Part shown: in pieces, positions 8,545-16,807 of the stretch
Numbering within the stretch: position 1 is the first letter of the stretch
Layout of the letters: each line of letters begins with the position of its first letter
From: UBA5543 sp964464965
GTDB taxonomy: Bacteria; Bacteroidota; Bacteroidia; Chitinophagales; Chitinophagaceae
DNA: 64,000 bases
Assembly (NCBI GenBank): GCA_964464965.1
Contig: CAYXHM010000003.1
Location: 434,001-498,000, forward strand
Reading direction: 5' to 3'
Made by a program: the position numbers and the translations under genes
The notes under the pieces: model-generated
Told to the model about the DNA's origin: nothing
What the model saw: the letters and a program-made list of their open reading frames with translations, nothing else
Database searches by the model: none

Positions 8545-10311
8545 TTACTGCTTTGCGAATCTACCAATAGCGTTCAGCTCATCACCCGCCAGTTTTATGA
8601 TGTACATGCCCGGGGGGAGCGCTGCTACGTTAATACTTTTATTAGCGGCATCTATTTGTGTATTGCTTACTACCTGCCCCGCCGCGTTGTATATCAGCGC
8701 CTGTGCGGGCTGCTGCACGTCTGCATACAGCAGTTGCGTAGCGGGGTTGGGGTATATATTTATAACTGTTTGTGTTACCACGTTTTCTACCGTCACAGTA
8801 TTCGCATCAAACACGGCAAAGGGAGCTGTGGCTGTTACACCTGTTCGGCTGATGCTGTGCAACATGCCTTGTGGTGTAACCTTGCCGCCGGGCAGGTACA
8901 GCCAGTAGTTGTTTACATAGTGCGACATATAGGCTGTACTGCGGTCGAAGCTGTTTACCTCCAGCTTGCCTTCCCATGCCATGGTTATGTCCATGTTCGT
9001 GTTTTTTTCATTCTGAAAGCTTAAGAACCATGTAGCATTTACCATTGGCTGCTGCACGGCCATGTCATTGCCGGTACTGCCCATGCTTTTTACCCCGGGA
9101 CTTACGCGCACACGCATGTTGCGGTAGGCGGTATCATTCTGGTTCAGCGTTATGCTACAAGGTGCATAACCACCCGCAGTACCTACGGGAAAATCGAAAT
9201 TGCCTGCCGTGTACCTGTTGGTGGATACGTAGGCGGAGTCTCCTGTTATTACATAAGATGCGGGGCTGGCATTGCTTACCGTAGAGCCCGGTATGAAGAA
9301 CATGTTATTTTTGTTCAGTTCTATTTTACCTTTTACTAAGCTAAGATTGCGGGCAATGCTTACCGTGCTGCCCATCACTATATTGCTGTTAGCATTTATA
9401 ACCAGGTTTTTAACCGTATCTCCCCCCGGCCTGAACACCAGCGGGCCGCTATGCTGCATGGGTGAAACTATGGAAATATCGCTGGCGTAGCTGCTTCTTA
9501 TACCACTGCCACTGTCTGCCTGGAAGTCGTCACGGATTACAAGGTCAAGGCCGTTCAGGTTGAGCGTGCCGCGTTTCAGGTATAGTTTGCCATTTGTCGC
9601 AACTCCGCGCGATATACTTACTACCGTAGTGATGGTGTCCATATCCAATGTCAGGTGGCGCAGACCGCTGCCCGATATTTCCATGCCGGTGGTTAAAGGT
9701 TTACCATAATATTCAACGTCGTACACCGCAGGCAGGGAAAGGTTGCCTATAGGTGATATTTTCAGCATAGTGGGCTTTCCTATAACGCCTGTTATATGAA
9801 ATTTACTGCCGGGCTGCATAACGAGTGTACCTGTAGCAATGCTCAGCGTATCTTTCAGGTACAGTACATCAGCAATAAAGATGTCACCGCCGCCGGTTGA
9901 GTACAGGCGTGAATCGCTCATGCGGTTGACCGTCATGTTTCCACTGAAAGCAAATTTGTTGCCTGACAGGTTTCCGGACAGGCTGTCCAGCATGATGTCG
10001 CCAATGCCGTCTATCCTTACGCCTGAAATGGTTAGTGTATTTGCAGGTGCGCTCAACAGGCCATCCACCTCCAGCACGTTAGCATTGCCGCTGCCGCTAA
10101 GCACCAGGTCTGCGTTCAGCGTTATAGTTATCCCCGGTGGTATTTCAATAGTATCTGCCGACATATTTGTTGGCGGTACTATGCCGCCGGGCCATGTGCC
10201 GGGGCTGGTAAATGCACCTGATGCCGAAGCTGTGTAAACGGCAGCATTACTGTTGAAGGCTGATATAGCAATGGCGCAAATGGCCAATGATGTTTTTAGA
10301 AAGAATCGCAT
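8545..10311 (-). CDS. T9SS-secreted protein with G8-like N-terminus (paralog 2)
   Basis: A 588-residue protein with a signal peptide (about 1-23), the same opening as its neighbours (SGAFTSPGTWPGG, ITITLNADL), beta-helix-like repeats, the shared block MVNATWFLSF with EVNSFDRS about 150 residues before the end, and a type A sorting domain (INIYPNPATQLLYADV, ALPPGMYIIKLAG). It lies 31 bp downstream of the 593-residue paralog, so the two are probably cotranscribed, and 125 bp before the 605-residue one. The three likely arose by tandem duplication. Predicted surface exposed or secreted. Confidence 0.8.
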   Translation of the reverse strand: MRFFLKTSLAICAIAISAFNSNAAVYTASASGAFTSPGTWPGGIVPPTNMSADTIEIPPGITITLNADLVLSGSGNANVLEVDGLLSAPANTLTISGVRIDGIGDIMLDSLSGNLSGNKFAFSGNMTVNRMSDSRLYSTGGGDIFIADVLYLKDTLSIATGTLVMQPGSKFHITGVIGKPTMLKISPIGNLSLPAVYDVEYYGKPLTTGMEISGSGLRHLTLDMDTITTVVSISRGVATNGKLYLKRGTLNLNGLDLVIRDDFQADSGSGIRSSYASDISIVSPMQHSGPLVFRPGGDTVKNLVINANSNIVMGSTVSIARNLSLVKGKIELNKNNMFFIPGSTVSNASPASYVITGDSAYVSTNRYTAGNFDFPVGTAGGYAPCSITLNQNDTAYRNMRVRVSPGVKSMGSTGNDMAVQQPMVNATWFLSFQNEKNTNMDITMAWEGKLEVNSFDRSTAYMSHYVNNYWLYLPGGKVTPQGMLHSISRTGVTATAPFAVFDANTVTVENVVTQTVINIYPNPATQLLYADVQQPAQALIYNAAGQVVSNTQIDAANKSINVAALPPGMYIIKLAGDELNAIGRFAKQ

Positions 10312-10342
10312 AATAATATTTTTGTAGCTCCCTTTCGGAGGT

Positions 10343-12124
10343 TTATTGTTTTATAAATTTAGCTGTACCGTTTACATGTTCACCTGTCAGCTGTATGTAG
10401 TACATTCCGGCGGGCAATGCTGATATATCGATGTTGTTGTTGCTGGCATCTATGCTTGTGGTTGTCATCAAACGGCCGGCTACATTGTATATTGCAGCTT
10501 TTGCAGCATCCTTTATATCTATACGCAATACACTGGTAGCTGGATTAGGGTATATGCTGATGTTTTGTTGTGTAACTATATTCTTTATATCTACTGTATT
10601 ATTGTCGAACACGGCGAAGTAGCCCAGGTTTTTTACGCCGTTACGTTTTACAGCATGTGTACCTGCAGGGCCTGCTGTGGCGGGCTTACCGGGTATCTTA
10701 TCCCAGTAGTTGGTGAGGAACTGTGTTACATACGCCCCTGTACGGTCGAACAGGCCTGCTTCCATAGCGGTTGTCCATGCCAGTTCTACATTTACGTCAA
10801 CAGCCGCAGCGTCATCGTCCTGCAACAGCCATGTGCCATTTACCACAGGTGCCTTGGTGGCCATATCGTCGCCGGTAGCGCCCATAGTTCTTACAGCAGG
10901 CCTTACGCTGGCTTTCATGCCATTGTAAACTGTACCGTTGTTGGATGTTACCACGCAGGGGGCGTAGTTGGCAGATGTGCCTATATGATAAGCGAATGTT
11001 TGCCCGCTGCCTATATCTGCCGCAACTGCACCGCTACCTGTTGTAACAATGTAGCCAGCAGCGTCTGCGCCTGTTATGGTTGCGCCCGTAACCAGGTTCA
11101 GCGTACAGGTGTCCATTACTTCCACCTTAGCGTTTTGCAGCATAACACTGTTGGTAACACGCAGGTTGGTAGCCAGCTTCAGCGTACCGCCGTTGGTGCT
11201 GCCACAGGTAAACACGCCTACCGCCGACCCTTGCGCAAAACGTACAGTACCGGTTACAGCGTTGGTCGTGTTAACAGTGAAATTAGAGGCAGAGGTGCTT
11301 TTTAAAAAACCTGAACCTGACGGGGCCAGGTTGCCCATGCTTTTAATCTCAAGGTTTTGGTTGTTCAGCACCAGGTTGCCTTTTTTCAGCGTAAGTGTAC
11401 CTTTTTCAATTGCGGTATAGTTGCCCAGCCTTACGTTGGCGGTATCGTGTACATCTACAGTTACATGCCTTAAAGCCGGCATCTGCAGCTCGTGGCTTGT
11501 GGGATTGTTGTATGCTGCGCCTGTATATATCACGTCGTAGGCTGTAGTGCCAAATTCTATTTTGTTGCCTGAACCACCGGGCGATAACGTACCGCCTATC
11601 ATGTGGATGGTAGAAAAGTCGCTACCCAGTATAGTGCAACCGGCGGTATTGGAAAGCGTGCCCAAAAGATACAGGTGCTCGCCGATAGTAACAGTGCCGC
11701 TGCCGGATGCTATAAAGTCGCCGCAGTGCAGTGTTCTTAACAGCAATTGCCCGGTGATATCGGTAGCCGTAGAATTTGCAATAAACATGCTATCAATATG
11801 CACAGTACCGGAAATTGCAAATTGATTGGAGGCGGTCATGGCCATATACTGCGGTGCAGGGCTGGCCAGTGCGCCTCGTACATCCAGGAAGGCGTTGGCG
11901 TGGGCAATGGTGATATTTTTATCGTACATCACATTGTGCCCGCTGCCTATGATAATTGTATCTGCTGTATTGATAAGCGCCGGTGGCACGTTGCCACCCA
12001 CCCATGTTGCAGCGTTAGAAAAATTTCCTCCCACGGCGGTGGTATATGTAGTGGCATGTAGTGTATTTGCAAATAATATACAGCCTGACAATACCGTTAA
12101 ACTCCTGCGTAAAAAAATATTCAT
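10343..12124 (-). CDS. T9SS-secreted protein with G8-like N-terminus (paralog 3)
   Basis: A 593-residue protein: signal peptide (about 1-24), GGNFSNAATWVGGNVPP opening, strand-rich middle, the conserved block VVNGTWLLQ with LFDRTGAYV, and the sorting domain ISIYPNPATSVLRIDI with ISALPAGMYYIQLTG. It is the first gene of the three-paralog run. A TATATTTA box is seen on the minus strand just upstream of its start, similar to the -7 element of this phylum. Homologous to the genes at 8545 and 6602; divergence is large enough that duplication is not recent. Confidence 0.8.
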   Translation of the reverse strand: MNIFLRRSLTVLSGCILFANTLHATTYTTAVGGNFSNAATWVGGNVPPALINTADTIIIGSGHNVMYDKNITIAHANAFLDVRGALASPAPQYMAMTASNQFAISGTVHIDSMFIANSTATDITGQLLLRTLHCGDFIASGSGTVTIGEHLYLLGTLSNTAGCTILGSDFSTIHMIGGTLSPGGSGNKIEFGTTAYDVIYTGAAYNNPTSHELQMPALRHVTVDVHDTANVRLGNYTAIEKGTLTLKKGNLVLNNQNLEIKSMGNLAPSGSGFLKSTSASNFTVNTTNAVTGTVRFAQGSAVGVFTCGSTNGGTLKLATNLRVTNSVMLQNAKVEVMDTCTLNLVTGATITGADAAGYIVTTGSGAVAADIGSGQTFAYHIGTSANYAPCVVTSNNGTVYNGMKASVRPAVRTMGATGDDMATKAPVVNGTWLLQDDDAAAVDVNVELAWTTAMEAGLFDRTGAYVTQFLTNYWDKIPGKPATAGPAGTHAVKRNGVKNLGYFAVFDNNTVDIKNIVTQQNISIYPNPATSVLRIDIKDAAKAAIYNVAGRLMTTTSIDASNNNIDISALPAGMYYIQLTGEHVNGTAKFIKQ

Positions 12125-12253
12125 AAGTCGCGATTTAGGTAATTGTAAATATAAGTTATTTTATATGATAGCCTGCCCGGAAGGCTTTGTAGGGATAGTA
12201 TTTATACCGGGTTGTAGCAATACAGATGCAGCATGCTATACTGCTTCTAACCT

Positions 12254-12733
12254 TTAGTTAATACGCGCGTATGTTCGTGTAGTAGTTAAGGTATAAACAT
12301 TCATGTAAGTTTTTGTTTTTGCTATTTTAAAAACGTCTGCAGACAGCTCTGCAATGCCTGATGTATCGCTATCGCCATCTATCGTAAATATGACCTTTGT
12401 ATCATTTTCTATAAAAGCCCAGGTACCGGTTGTGGTTTGCTCGCTTATGGAATCACACCTGGTAGGGCCTTCATCTGCGGTCAGTTTCATATCTGCGCCA
12501 AAGAGTATATAGTTGTCTTTAAAACATGGTTCCAGGTCGTCATAGTAGTCTTCAGTTACAGTCCTTACGCTGTCTTTATACTCCTCTTCGTATCCCTTTA
12601 GCTGCCATTTGCCTGCCGTAAGCAGTTCTGCCCTGGTTTTCGTTTTGGGTTGCTCTACCTTGTCTTTATTCTTGTTACAGGCAGTAAACATAGCCGTGGC
12701 TGTTATAGCAGCAAATAGGAATGTTTTTTTCAT
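12254..12733 (-). CDS. Lipocalin-like lipoprotein
   Basis: A 159-residue protein with a lipoprotein signal (MKKTFLFAAITATAMFTAC, Cys19) and a KNKDKVEQPK linker, then LLTAGKWQLKGYEEEY, the opening strand typical of small lipocalin-like domains of Bacteroidota. It is about 50% similar by eye to the 158-residue protein at 12848 (same LLTAGKWQ/MLTAGKWQ, DDLEPCFKDNYILFG/ADMEACEKDDFMTFG and TTTGTWAF/TTAGTWSF blocks). Probably anchored in the outer or inner membrane facing the periplasm. Ligand unknown. Confidence 0.75.
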   Translation of the reverse strand: MKKTFLFAAITATAMFTACNKNKDKVEQPKTKTRAELLTAGKWQLKGYEEEYKDSVRTVTEDYYDDLEPCFKDNYILFGADMKLTADEGPTRCDSISEQTTTGTWAFIENDTKVIFTIDGDSDTSGIAELSADVFKIAKTKTYMNVYTLTTTRTYARIN

Positions 12734-12757
12734 AAGTCAGCAGATGTAAGATTATAC

Positions 12758-12765
12758 CAAATATA
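12758..12765 (-). promoter_or_regulatory. -7 promoter box TATATTTG
   Basis: TATATTTG on the minus strand, 25 bp upstream of the start of the lipoprotein at 12733, fits the Bacteroidota -7 consensus TAnnTTTG. No convincing -33 TTG is seen. Confidence 0.5.
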
Positions 12766-12790
12766 CGTAAAACCAGCGGAGTGTATAGCA

Positions 12791-12823
12791 AAAGCCCCGC
12801 ATCTGTTAAGACTGCGGGGCTTT
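12791..12823 (-). terminator. Rho-independent terminator
   Basis: An 11-bp perfect stem AAAGCCCCGCA/TGCGGGGCTTT with an 11-base loop, 25 bp beyond the stop of the lipoprotein at 12848. Confidence 0.85.
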
Positions 12824-12847
12824 ATATGTTACGGCATATCCTGTAAA

Positions 12848-13324
12848 TTAGATGCGTTTGTACGTAATATTAGATGACATCTGCAAAGCCGGTTCACTGT
12901 ATTTAAGCTTCAGGATGCTTTCCGTCAGTTCAACAATATCAGCTGTATCGGCATCGCCATCAACTGTAATTATCAGCTTAGTTTCGTTCTCGTAAAAACT
13001 CCATGTTCCGGCTGTAGTCTGATCGTCAGAAGGGTCGCATTTTGTAGCGCCTTCATCATCAGTGCCTTTACCATCAGTGCCAAAAGTCATGAAATCGTCT
13101 TTTTCGCAGGCTTCCATATCTGCATAGAAATCGAAAGTAGTATCTACACCCATATCATTCATAGTTAGGGTTCCTGCGCTCATCTGCCATTTTCCTGCAG
13201 TCAGCATTTCAGTTTTAGTTTTTGCTTTTGGTTTAGGTTCTTCAACTTTGTCTTTTTCTTTGTCGCAAGATGTAACAAACAGTGCAGATGCGGCAATTGC
13301 CAGCGCGTAGTGGATTTTTTTCAT
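12848..13324 (-). CDS. Lipocalin-like lipoprotein (paralog)
   Basis: A 158-residue protein, lipoprotein signal MKKIHYALAIAASALFVTSC, charged linker DKEKDKVEEPKPKAKTK, then MLTAGKWQMSAGTLTM and the block TTAGTWSFYENETKLIITVD, matching the neighbour at 12254. It is upstream of that gene but separated from it by a strong terminator and a promoter-like box, so the two are separate transcripts. A TATTTTTG box on the minus strand at 13429-13436 could start a 105-nt leader. Acidic mature protein; ligand unknown. Confidence 0.75.
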   Translation of the reverse strand: MKKIHYALAIAASALFVTSCDKEKDKVEEPKPKAKTKTEMLTAGKWQMSAGTLTMNDMGVDTTFDFYADMEACEKDDFMTFGTDGKGTDDEGATKCDPSDDQTTAGTWSFYENETKLIITVDGDADTADIVELTESILKLKYSEPALQMSSNITYKRI

Positions 13325-13480
13325 TTCAGTTATATGTTTAAAAAATAATAATTAATTGGCCAGACCATGCAGATTGTTTAGAATATTGCAAAAAAGCCAA
13401 CTGCAATACCTCTATACAAACATCGTACCAAAAATAACAATAACTTAATGGTAAACTATTTTCTTATGCAAAAATATGTC

Positions 13481-14986
13481 TTATTGTTTTACCACTTTAC
13501 CGGTAAGGTATGTTGTACCTTCTTTATTGCTTATATAATATATGTAATTACCTGAAGGCAGGTTGCGCATTGGTATAGATGTTTTGTTTTTGCCCTTTGT
13601 ATAAGCCAGCAATGTACCATCGTATATATTTTTACCGGCAATGTTGGCTACCCTTATGCGCAGTTCCTCGTCACGTTTCAGTGTCATATGTATGTTCAGG
13701 TCCTTTTCTACCGGGTTGGGGAAAATCTCCACCTCGGCATCAAAAAGGGTATTACGCACACCTACACGCTTGTAGTTGTAAGAAAACAGGTCAACCCCGC
13801 TGTTATTACAGTTATTGGCGCTGAAGTACAACTCGTCGCCTATCTGCGTCAGCTCCTGCGGCAGGCTGCTGTTGGGCCCGGGGCACAGATCGCCTATTAT
13901 AGCGGGCGGGTTGGTACCGTCATATGCAAACAGTTCGTAGCCATTGGCGCCATCGGTGGCTGTAAATATCAGGCGGTTGTTATATACCACAAACTCTTTA
14001 GGCCCCGAATCTCCGTTAGGGTTCAGTTTAAAAGCCAGGCTGGCGTCTGCAGGGCCATGCGCCCATACATGATATTGGCCGCTGGTATCGCGTGCGCTGA
14101 AGTACACCTTGTTGTTGAACCAGGCAAATGAGTTGGGGCTTGAGGAAACACTAAGGCTGCTCAGCGCGTCGAAGCTGATGTCTGTAAGGCGGGTGGTGGT
14201 GCTGCCATCAAATACATACAATTCCCGGCCATAAAAAAATGAGGTTGCGCTGAAATACAGCTTGCCGTTCAGTACTGCCAGGTTTGCCGGTGCTGAAGAC
14301 CTTACGCCGGTGTCTATATCCGCCACCATCGTTGGGGTATTGGTAGCAGGGTCCAACTGCCACAGCTCTTCGCCATGTGCGGCTGTTTTGCCTACAAAGA
14401 ATATTTTGTTGTTATACGCCACCATAGGGCCATATACGCTGCCGTCGGGTCCGGCGTTGATGTCTGTAATGCGTGCAGGGGCGTTGGTGCCATCATACAC
14501 ATACATTTCAGGGCCGAAGTTATCTACATCGGCGGTAAAGTATAGCTTGTTGTTCAGCACTACATAGTTGTCCGGCATAGAGCTGTCACCATCCACCGTC
14601 AGGTCCTGTACAAGGGTTGGGGCGTTGGTGCCATCATACATATATAATTCTTCGCCCGTACCGCCGTCATTTCCGGTAAAATAGTATTTACCATTCATGC
14701 CTGCGTTAGGCTTTATATAATTGAGCCCTATGCTGTGGGCGCTGAGCGTATTCATATTCTGTATAAGTACAGGCGTACCCGCACCGCTTACCATGTAGGG
14801 TTCCCTGCCTATGTTACCATCGCTGCCGTAGAAATATAGCTTGTTGCCAAAAGACAACAGGTATTTAGGTGAAGAACTGGCTATGCCGGTGGCCACGTCA
14901 AAATCTTTAAAACCGGGCTGCATAGTTTGCGCGTTAGCCGCTGCGCCTATGCACATTGCCAATAGTACAGATGAAAGATGCTTCAT
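13481..14986 (-). CDS. T9SS-secreted ELWxxDG-repeat protein
   Basis: The start at 14986 (MKHLSSVLLAMCIGAAANAQ) gives a clean signal peptide; an in-frame start 26 codons upstream is rejected. About 501 residues. The body holds roughly eight repeats of the type GEELYMYDGTNAPTLVQDL or NNKLYFTADVDNFGPEMY, the ELWxxDG/hyalin-like repeat that folds as a beta-propeller-like array. The C-terminus VEIFPNPVEKDLNIHM with MRNLPSGNYIYYI is a type A sorting domain. Related in repeat type and layout to the protein at 16808. Predicted surface protein of unknown role. A degenerate GTTA array lies 230-250 bp upstream. Confidence 0.8.
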   Translation of the reverse strand: MKHLSSVLLAMCIGAAANAQTMQPGFKDFDVATGIASSSPKYLLSFGNKLYFYGSDGNIGREPYMVSGAGTPVLIQNMNTLSAHSIGLNYIKPNAGMNGKYYFTGNDGGTGEELYMYDGTNAPTLVQDLTVDGDSSMPDNYVVLNNKLYFTADVDNFGPEMYVYDGTNAPARITDINAGPDGSVYGPMVAYNNKIFFVGKTAAHGEELWQLDPATNTPTMVADIDTGVRSSAPANLAVLNGKLYFSATSFFYGRELYVFDGSTTTRLTDISFDALSSLSVSSSPNSFAWFNNKVYFSARDTSGQYHVWAHGPADASLAFKLNPNGDSGPKEFVVYNNRLIFTATDGANGYELFAYDGTNPPAIIGDLCPGPNSSLPQELTQIGDELYFSANNCNNSGVDLFSYNYKRVGVRNTLFDAEVEIFPNPVEKDLNIHMTLKRDEELRIRVANIAGKNIYDGTLLAYTKGKNKTSIPMRNLPSGNYIYYISNKEGTTYLTGKVVKQ

Positions 14987-15191
14987 ATTTAAGAGGTTTC
15001 CTGTTTGTAAACATATAAAGATACGCAAATACAGGTAAATGGTTGGGTAGAGGTAAGTAAACACAAAGGTTTATGCAATGACTTGAAACTATATTAATTG
15101 ATACTTTTTTCTTTATTAAATAACATGCAGAAAAATGCCTTATGATATATTCATCAGACGTAGATGCAAATAATACAAGGTAGTACAAACC

Positions 15192-15242
15192 TTTAACCAC
15201 CAAATATTACAACCCCTAACATCTTATTAACAACCCGTTAAC
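15192..15242 (-). promoter_or_regulatory. Degenerate 11-bp-phased GTTA array
   Basis: Read on the minus strand, GTTAAC (15242-15237), GTTAAT (15231-15226) and GTTAGG (15220-15215) stand at exact 11-bp steps, with weaker copies further on. A TTTGCAT box lies at 15170-15164. It resembles the arrays at 15975, 48811, 54162 and 55051, but the distance to the TTTG box does not match the 44-bp rule. The rest of 14987-15290 holds no gene that I can support. Confidence 0.35.
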
Positions 15243-15290
15243 AAAAAAAATGTCACTTCACACGTAGCTTAACATAAAGAGATAAACGAG

Positions 15291-15569
15291 ATGTTACACT
15301 ACGAGAGATTTGAGGAAACAGTCCTGAAAGAACAGGGCAGCGACGGAGCAGAGTGGAAACACCTGCTTCCATCAATACCGATAGCCCACAGGCTGCGTTT
15401 TTTGTACACGCTACGAAAAGGCTTTTCTGTTGTGGCCAGTTATGACATGGTAATGCTGAGCCAGACACTGGCGGAAAAAGAATACAGCCAGTTTGTGCAA
15501 CAGGCAATAGCCACGAAGTTGTCTGAGAACAAGCCGGGGCATGGCATGGTTGGCAATGCCGCGCATTGA
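15291..15569 (+). CDS. Hypothetical protein, 92 residues
   Basis: Opens MLHYERFEETVLKEQ and contains AHRLRFLYTLRKGFSVVASY and QFVQQAIATKLSENK, mostly helical, no signal peptide and no membrane segment. Codon use looks like neighbouring genes. It stands alone between a T9SS gene and a lipoprotein gene on the other strand. No family recognised; it could be a small regulatory or phage-derived protein, without evidence for either. Confidence 0.5.
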   Translation: MLHYERFEETVLKEQGSDGAEWKHLLPSIPIAHRLRFLYTLRKGFSVVASYDMVMLSQTLAEKEYSQFVQQAIATKLSENKPGHGMVGNAAH

Positions 15570-15614
15570 TATATAATCGCCCTACAGGTTTAACATCCCC
15601 CTTCAAACAAACTT

Positions 15615-15833
15615 TTACCTCAGCTCGCAGTTTATATCTACCGCGGCTGTCTTTGCGTGTTCATGAGATTTGCAGATGATCCTGGCCTCATCGCGTGAGT
15701 AACCCCTGTACTCAATAAACGTAGTATTGTTTTGTGCGCCCGTGTGTTTGCAATAACAATCGTGGCGTCTTTTGCACGATGTTATAGTTGCAGCCAGTAA
15801 TATGGCCAGGCATAGTATATGTCCCTTCTGCAT
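15615..15833 (-). CDS. Cys-rich mini-lipoprotein
   Basis: 72 residues: a lipoprotein signal (MQKGHILCLAILLAATITSC, Cys20), then KRRHDCYCKHTG, a central IICKSHEH and a final INCELR. The spacing of Cys residues (CxC, one central Cys, one near the C-terminus) repeats that of the four tandem mini-lipoproteins at 51079-52255, where the first motif is CWxC. It is therefore a dispersed member of that family. The mature part is only about 52 residues, with four Cys after the lipidated one. Confidence 0.65.
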   Translation of the reverse strand: MQKGHILCLAILLAATITSCKRRHDCYCKHTGAQNNTTFIEYRGYSRDEARIICKSHEHAKTAAVDINCELR

Positions 15834-15974
15834 TAGTGTGTTTTTTATTTTTATTTATGTGTTTTTAAGTTAAACACCCTCTCTCTTTTACGGTATAAAA
15901 TTACATATCTTTTGCAGGTAATGTGTGTTAACGGGTGGTTATTCAGGATATTTGAACCCTTCTTGATTTTTATT

Positions 15975-16057
15975 GTTATTGGCTCGTTAAGGCCATGTTA
16001 CTGTGCTGTTATTCACCCCGATAAATTTGTACTCTGTGCTAATCCGTTATTTACTTG
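15975..16057 (+). promoter_or_regulatory. 11-bp-phased GTTA array plus -7 box (receiver-like gene)
   Basis: GTTATT, GTTAAG, GTTACT and GTTATT begin at 15975, 15986, 15997 and 16008, exactly 11 bp apart. From the end of the last unit (16013) to the G of ACTTG (16057) is 44 bp, the same distance as in the arrays at 48811, 54162 and 55051. Extra units (GTTAAC at 15927, GTTATT at 15938) lie further upstream. It points to the gene at 16159. The rest of 15834-16158 has no supported gene. Confidence 0.55.
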
Positions 16058-16158
16058 CATACATTGTATAAATATTATAATACTGGTTTGTACAAAAATT
16101 GAGGATAACGCAAACCACCGCAACGATAACCGATATAACCTATCGTTCCTCTTGAAAT

Positions 16159-16545
16159 ATGAATATTCAAGACAAGAAAGTACTGATTGTTGAAAGAGAC
16201 ACAGGAATAGCCAACATGATAAGGGCTATACTGGGCATTGTAAACATACCGGTACTGCATGTGCAACTTGGGCAGGATGCCATAGATGAACTGGACAAAC
16301 AGCCTATAGGAATGATAATAGGCGAGAGCCTGATGCCGGATATGAGCGGCTACGACCTGCTGAAGCATGTGCGCAGCAACAGTAAAACAGAGCAGGTGCC
16401 ATTTCTGATGCTGATACCTGAAGATGAAACAAAGCATGAGACCCTGCCCAAAGAACAAGCTGCTGACCGTTATATAACCAAGCCATTTACCGCGCGCAAG
16501 GTGCTGGATATAGTAAAGGAATTTATAGTGTACAAAGGCTTGTAA
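16159..16545 (+). CDS. Degenerate response-regulator receiver protein
   Basis: A 128-residue single REC-like domain with no output domain. The fold signature is clear: VLIVERD at strand 1, MIIGESLMPDMSGYDLL at strand 3, PFLMLIPEDE at strand 4 and YITKPF at strand 5. The phosphoacceptor Asp is replaced by Glu56, the acidic pair is Glu12-Arg13 instead of Asp-Asp, and the switch Thr/Ser is Ile86; only Lys108 and Pro109 are conserved. It probably is not phosphorylated and may act as a constitutive or partner-binding receiver. It stands alone between opposite-strand genes and is preceded by a phased GTTA array. Confidence 0.8.
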   Translation: MNIQDKKVLIVERDTGIANMIRAILGIVNIPVLHVQLGQDAIDELDKQPIGMIIGESLMPDMSGYDLLKHVRSNSKTEQVPFLMLIPEDETKHETLPKEQAADRYITKPFTARKVLDIVKEFIVYKGL

Positions 16546-16756
16546 AAAAGGGCTGTATATAGCTGAAAAAATATTGCTCATTGTCCTGCCCGCAGGTGGT
16601 TGCGGCACAAACGCGGCAACACATATAATTATTACACCTTAACATTATTTTGAGGAATTTTTTGCAACAATTTTCCTGCTGTATGGTTATATATACAGCA
16701 ATTAGCAATAGGGGCAAAAATGCTAAAAGCAGAGTAGTGTATAGTGAGTGTGTAAA

Positions 16757-16786
16757 GGGGAGGCTTTCTTTTAAGGGAGCCTCCCC
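16757..16786. terminator. Bidirectional terminator
   Basis: A 9-bp stem GGGGAGGCT/AGCCTCCCC, with a 12-base loop, lies between the convergent genes ending at 16545 and 16808. A/T-rich flanks on both sides would serve either strand. Confidence 0.75.
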
Positions 16787-16807
16787 GAATTTTATGTAGT
16801 TGGTACT

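Noticed and set aside
10565..11305. Open frame of 246 codons antisense to a T9SS protein
   Set aside because: Very Cys- and Tyr-rich shadow of a clear coding region.
15253..15606. 117-codon frame on the minus strand
   Set aside because: Overlaps the more protein-like 92-residue gene on the plus strand and shows no domain or signal.
15912..16193. 93-codon frame running into the receiver-like gene
   Set aside because: It overlaps the promoter array and the start of the receiver-like gene in another frame, with Cys/Ile-rich, domain-free sequence.
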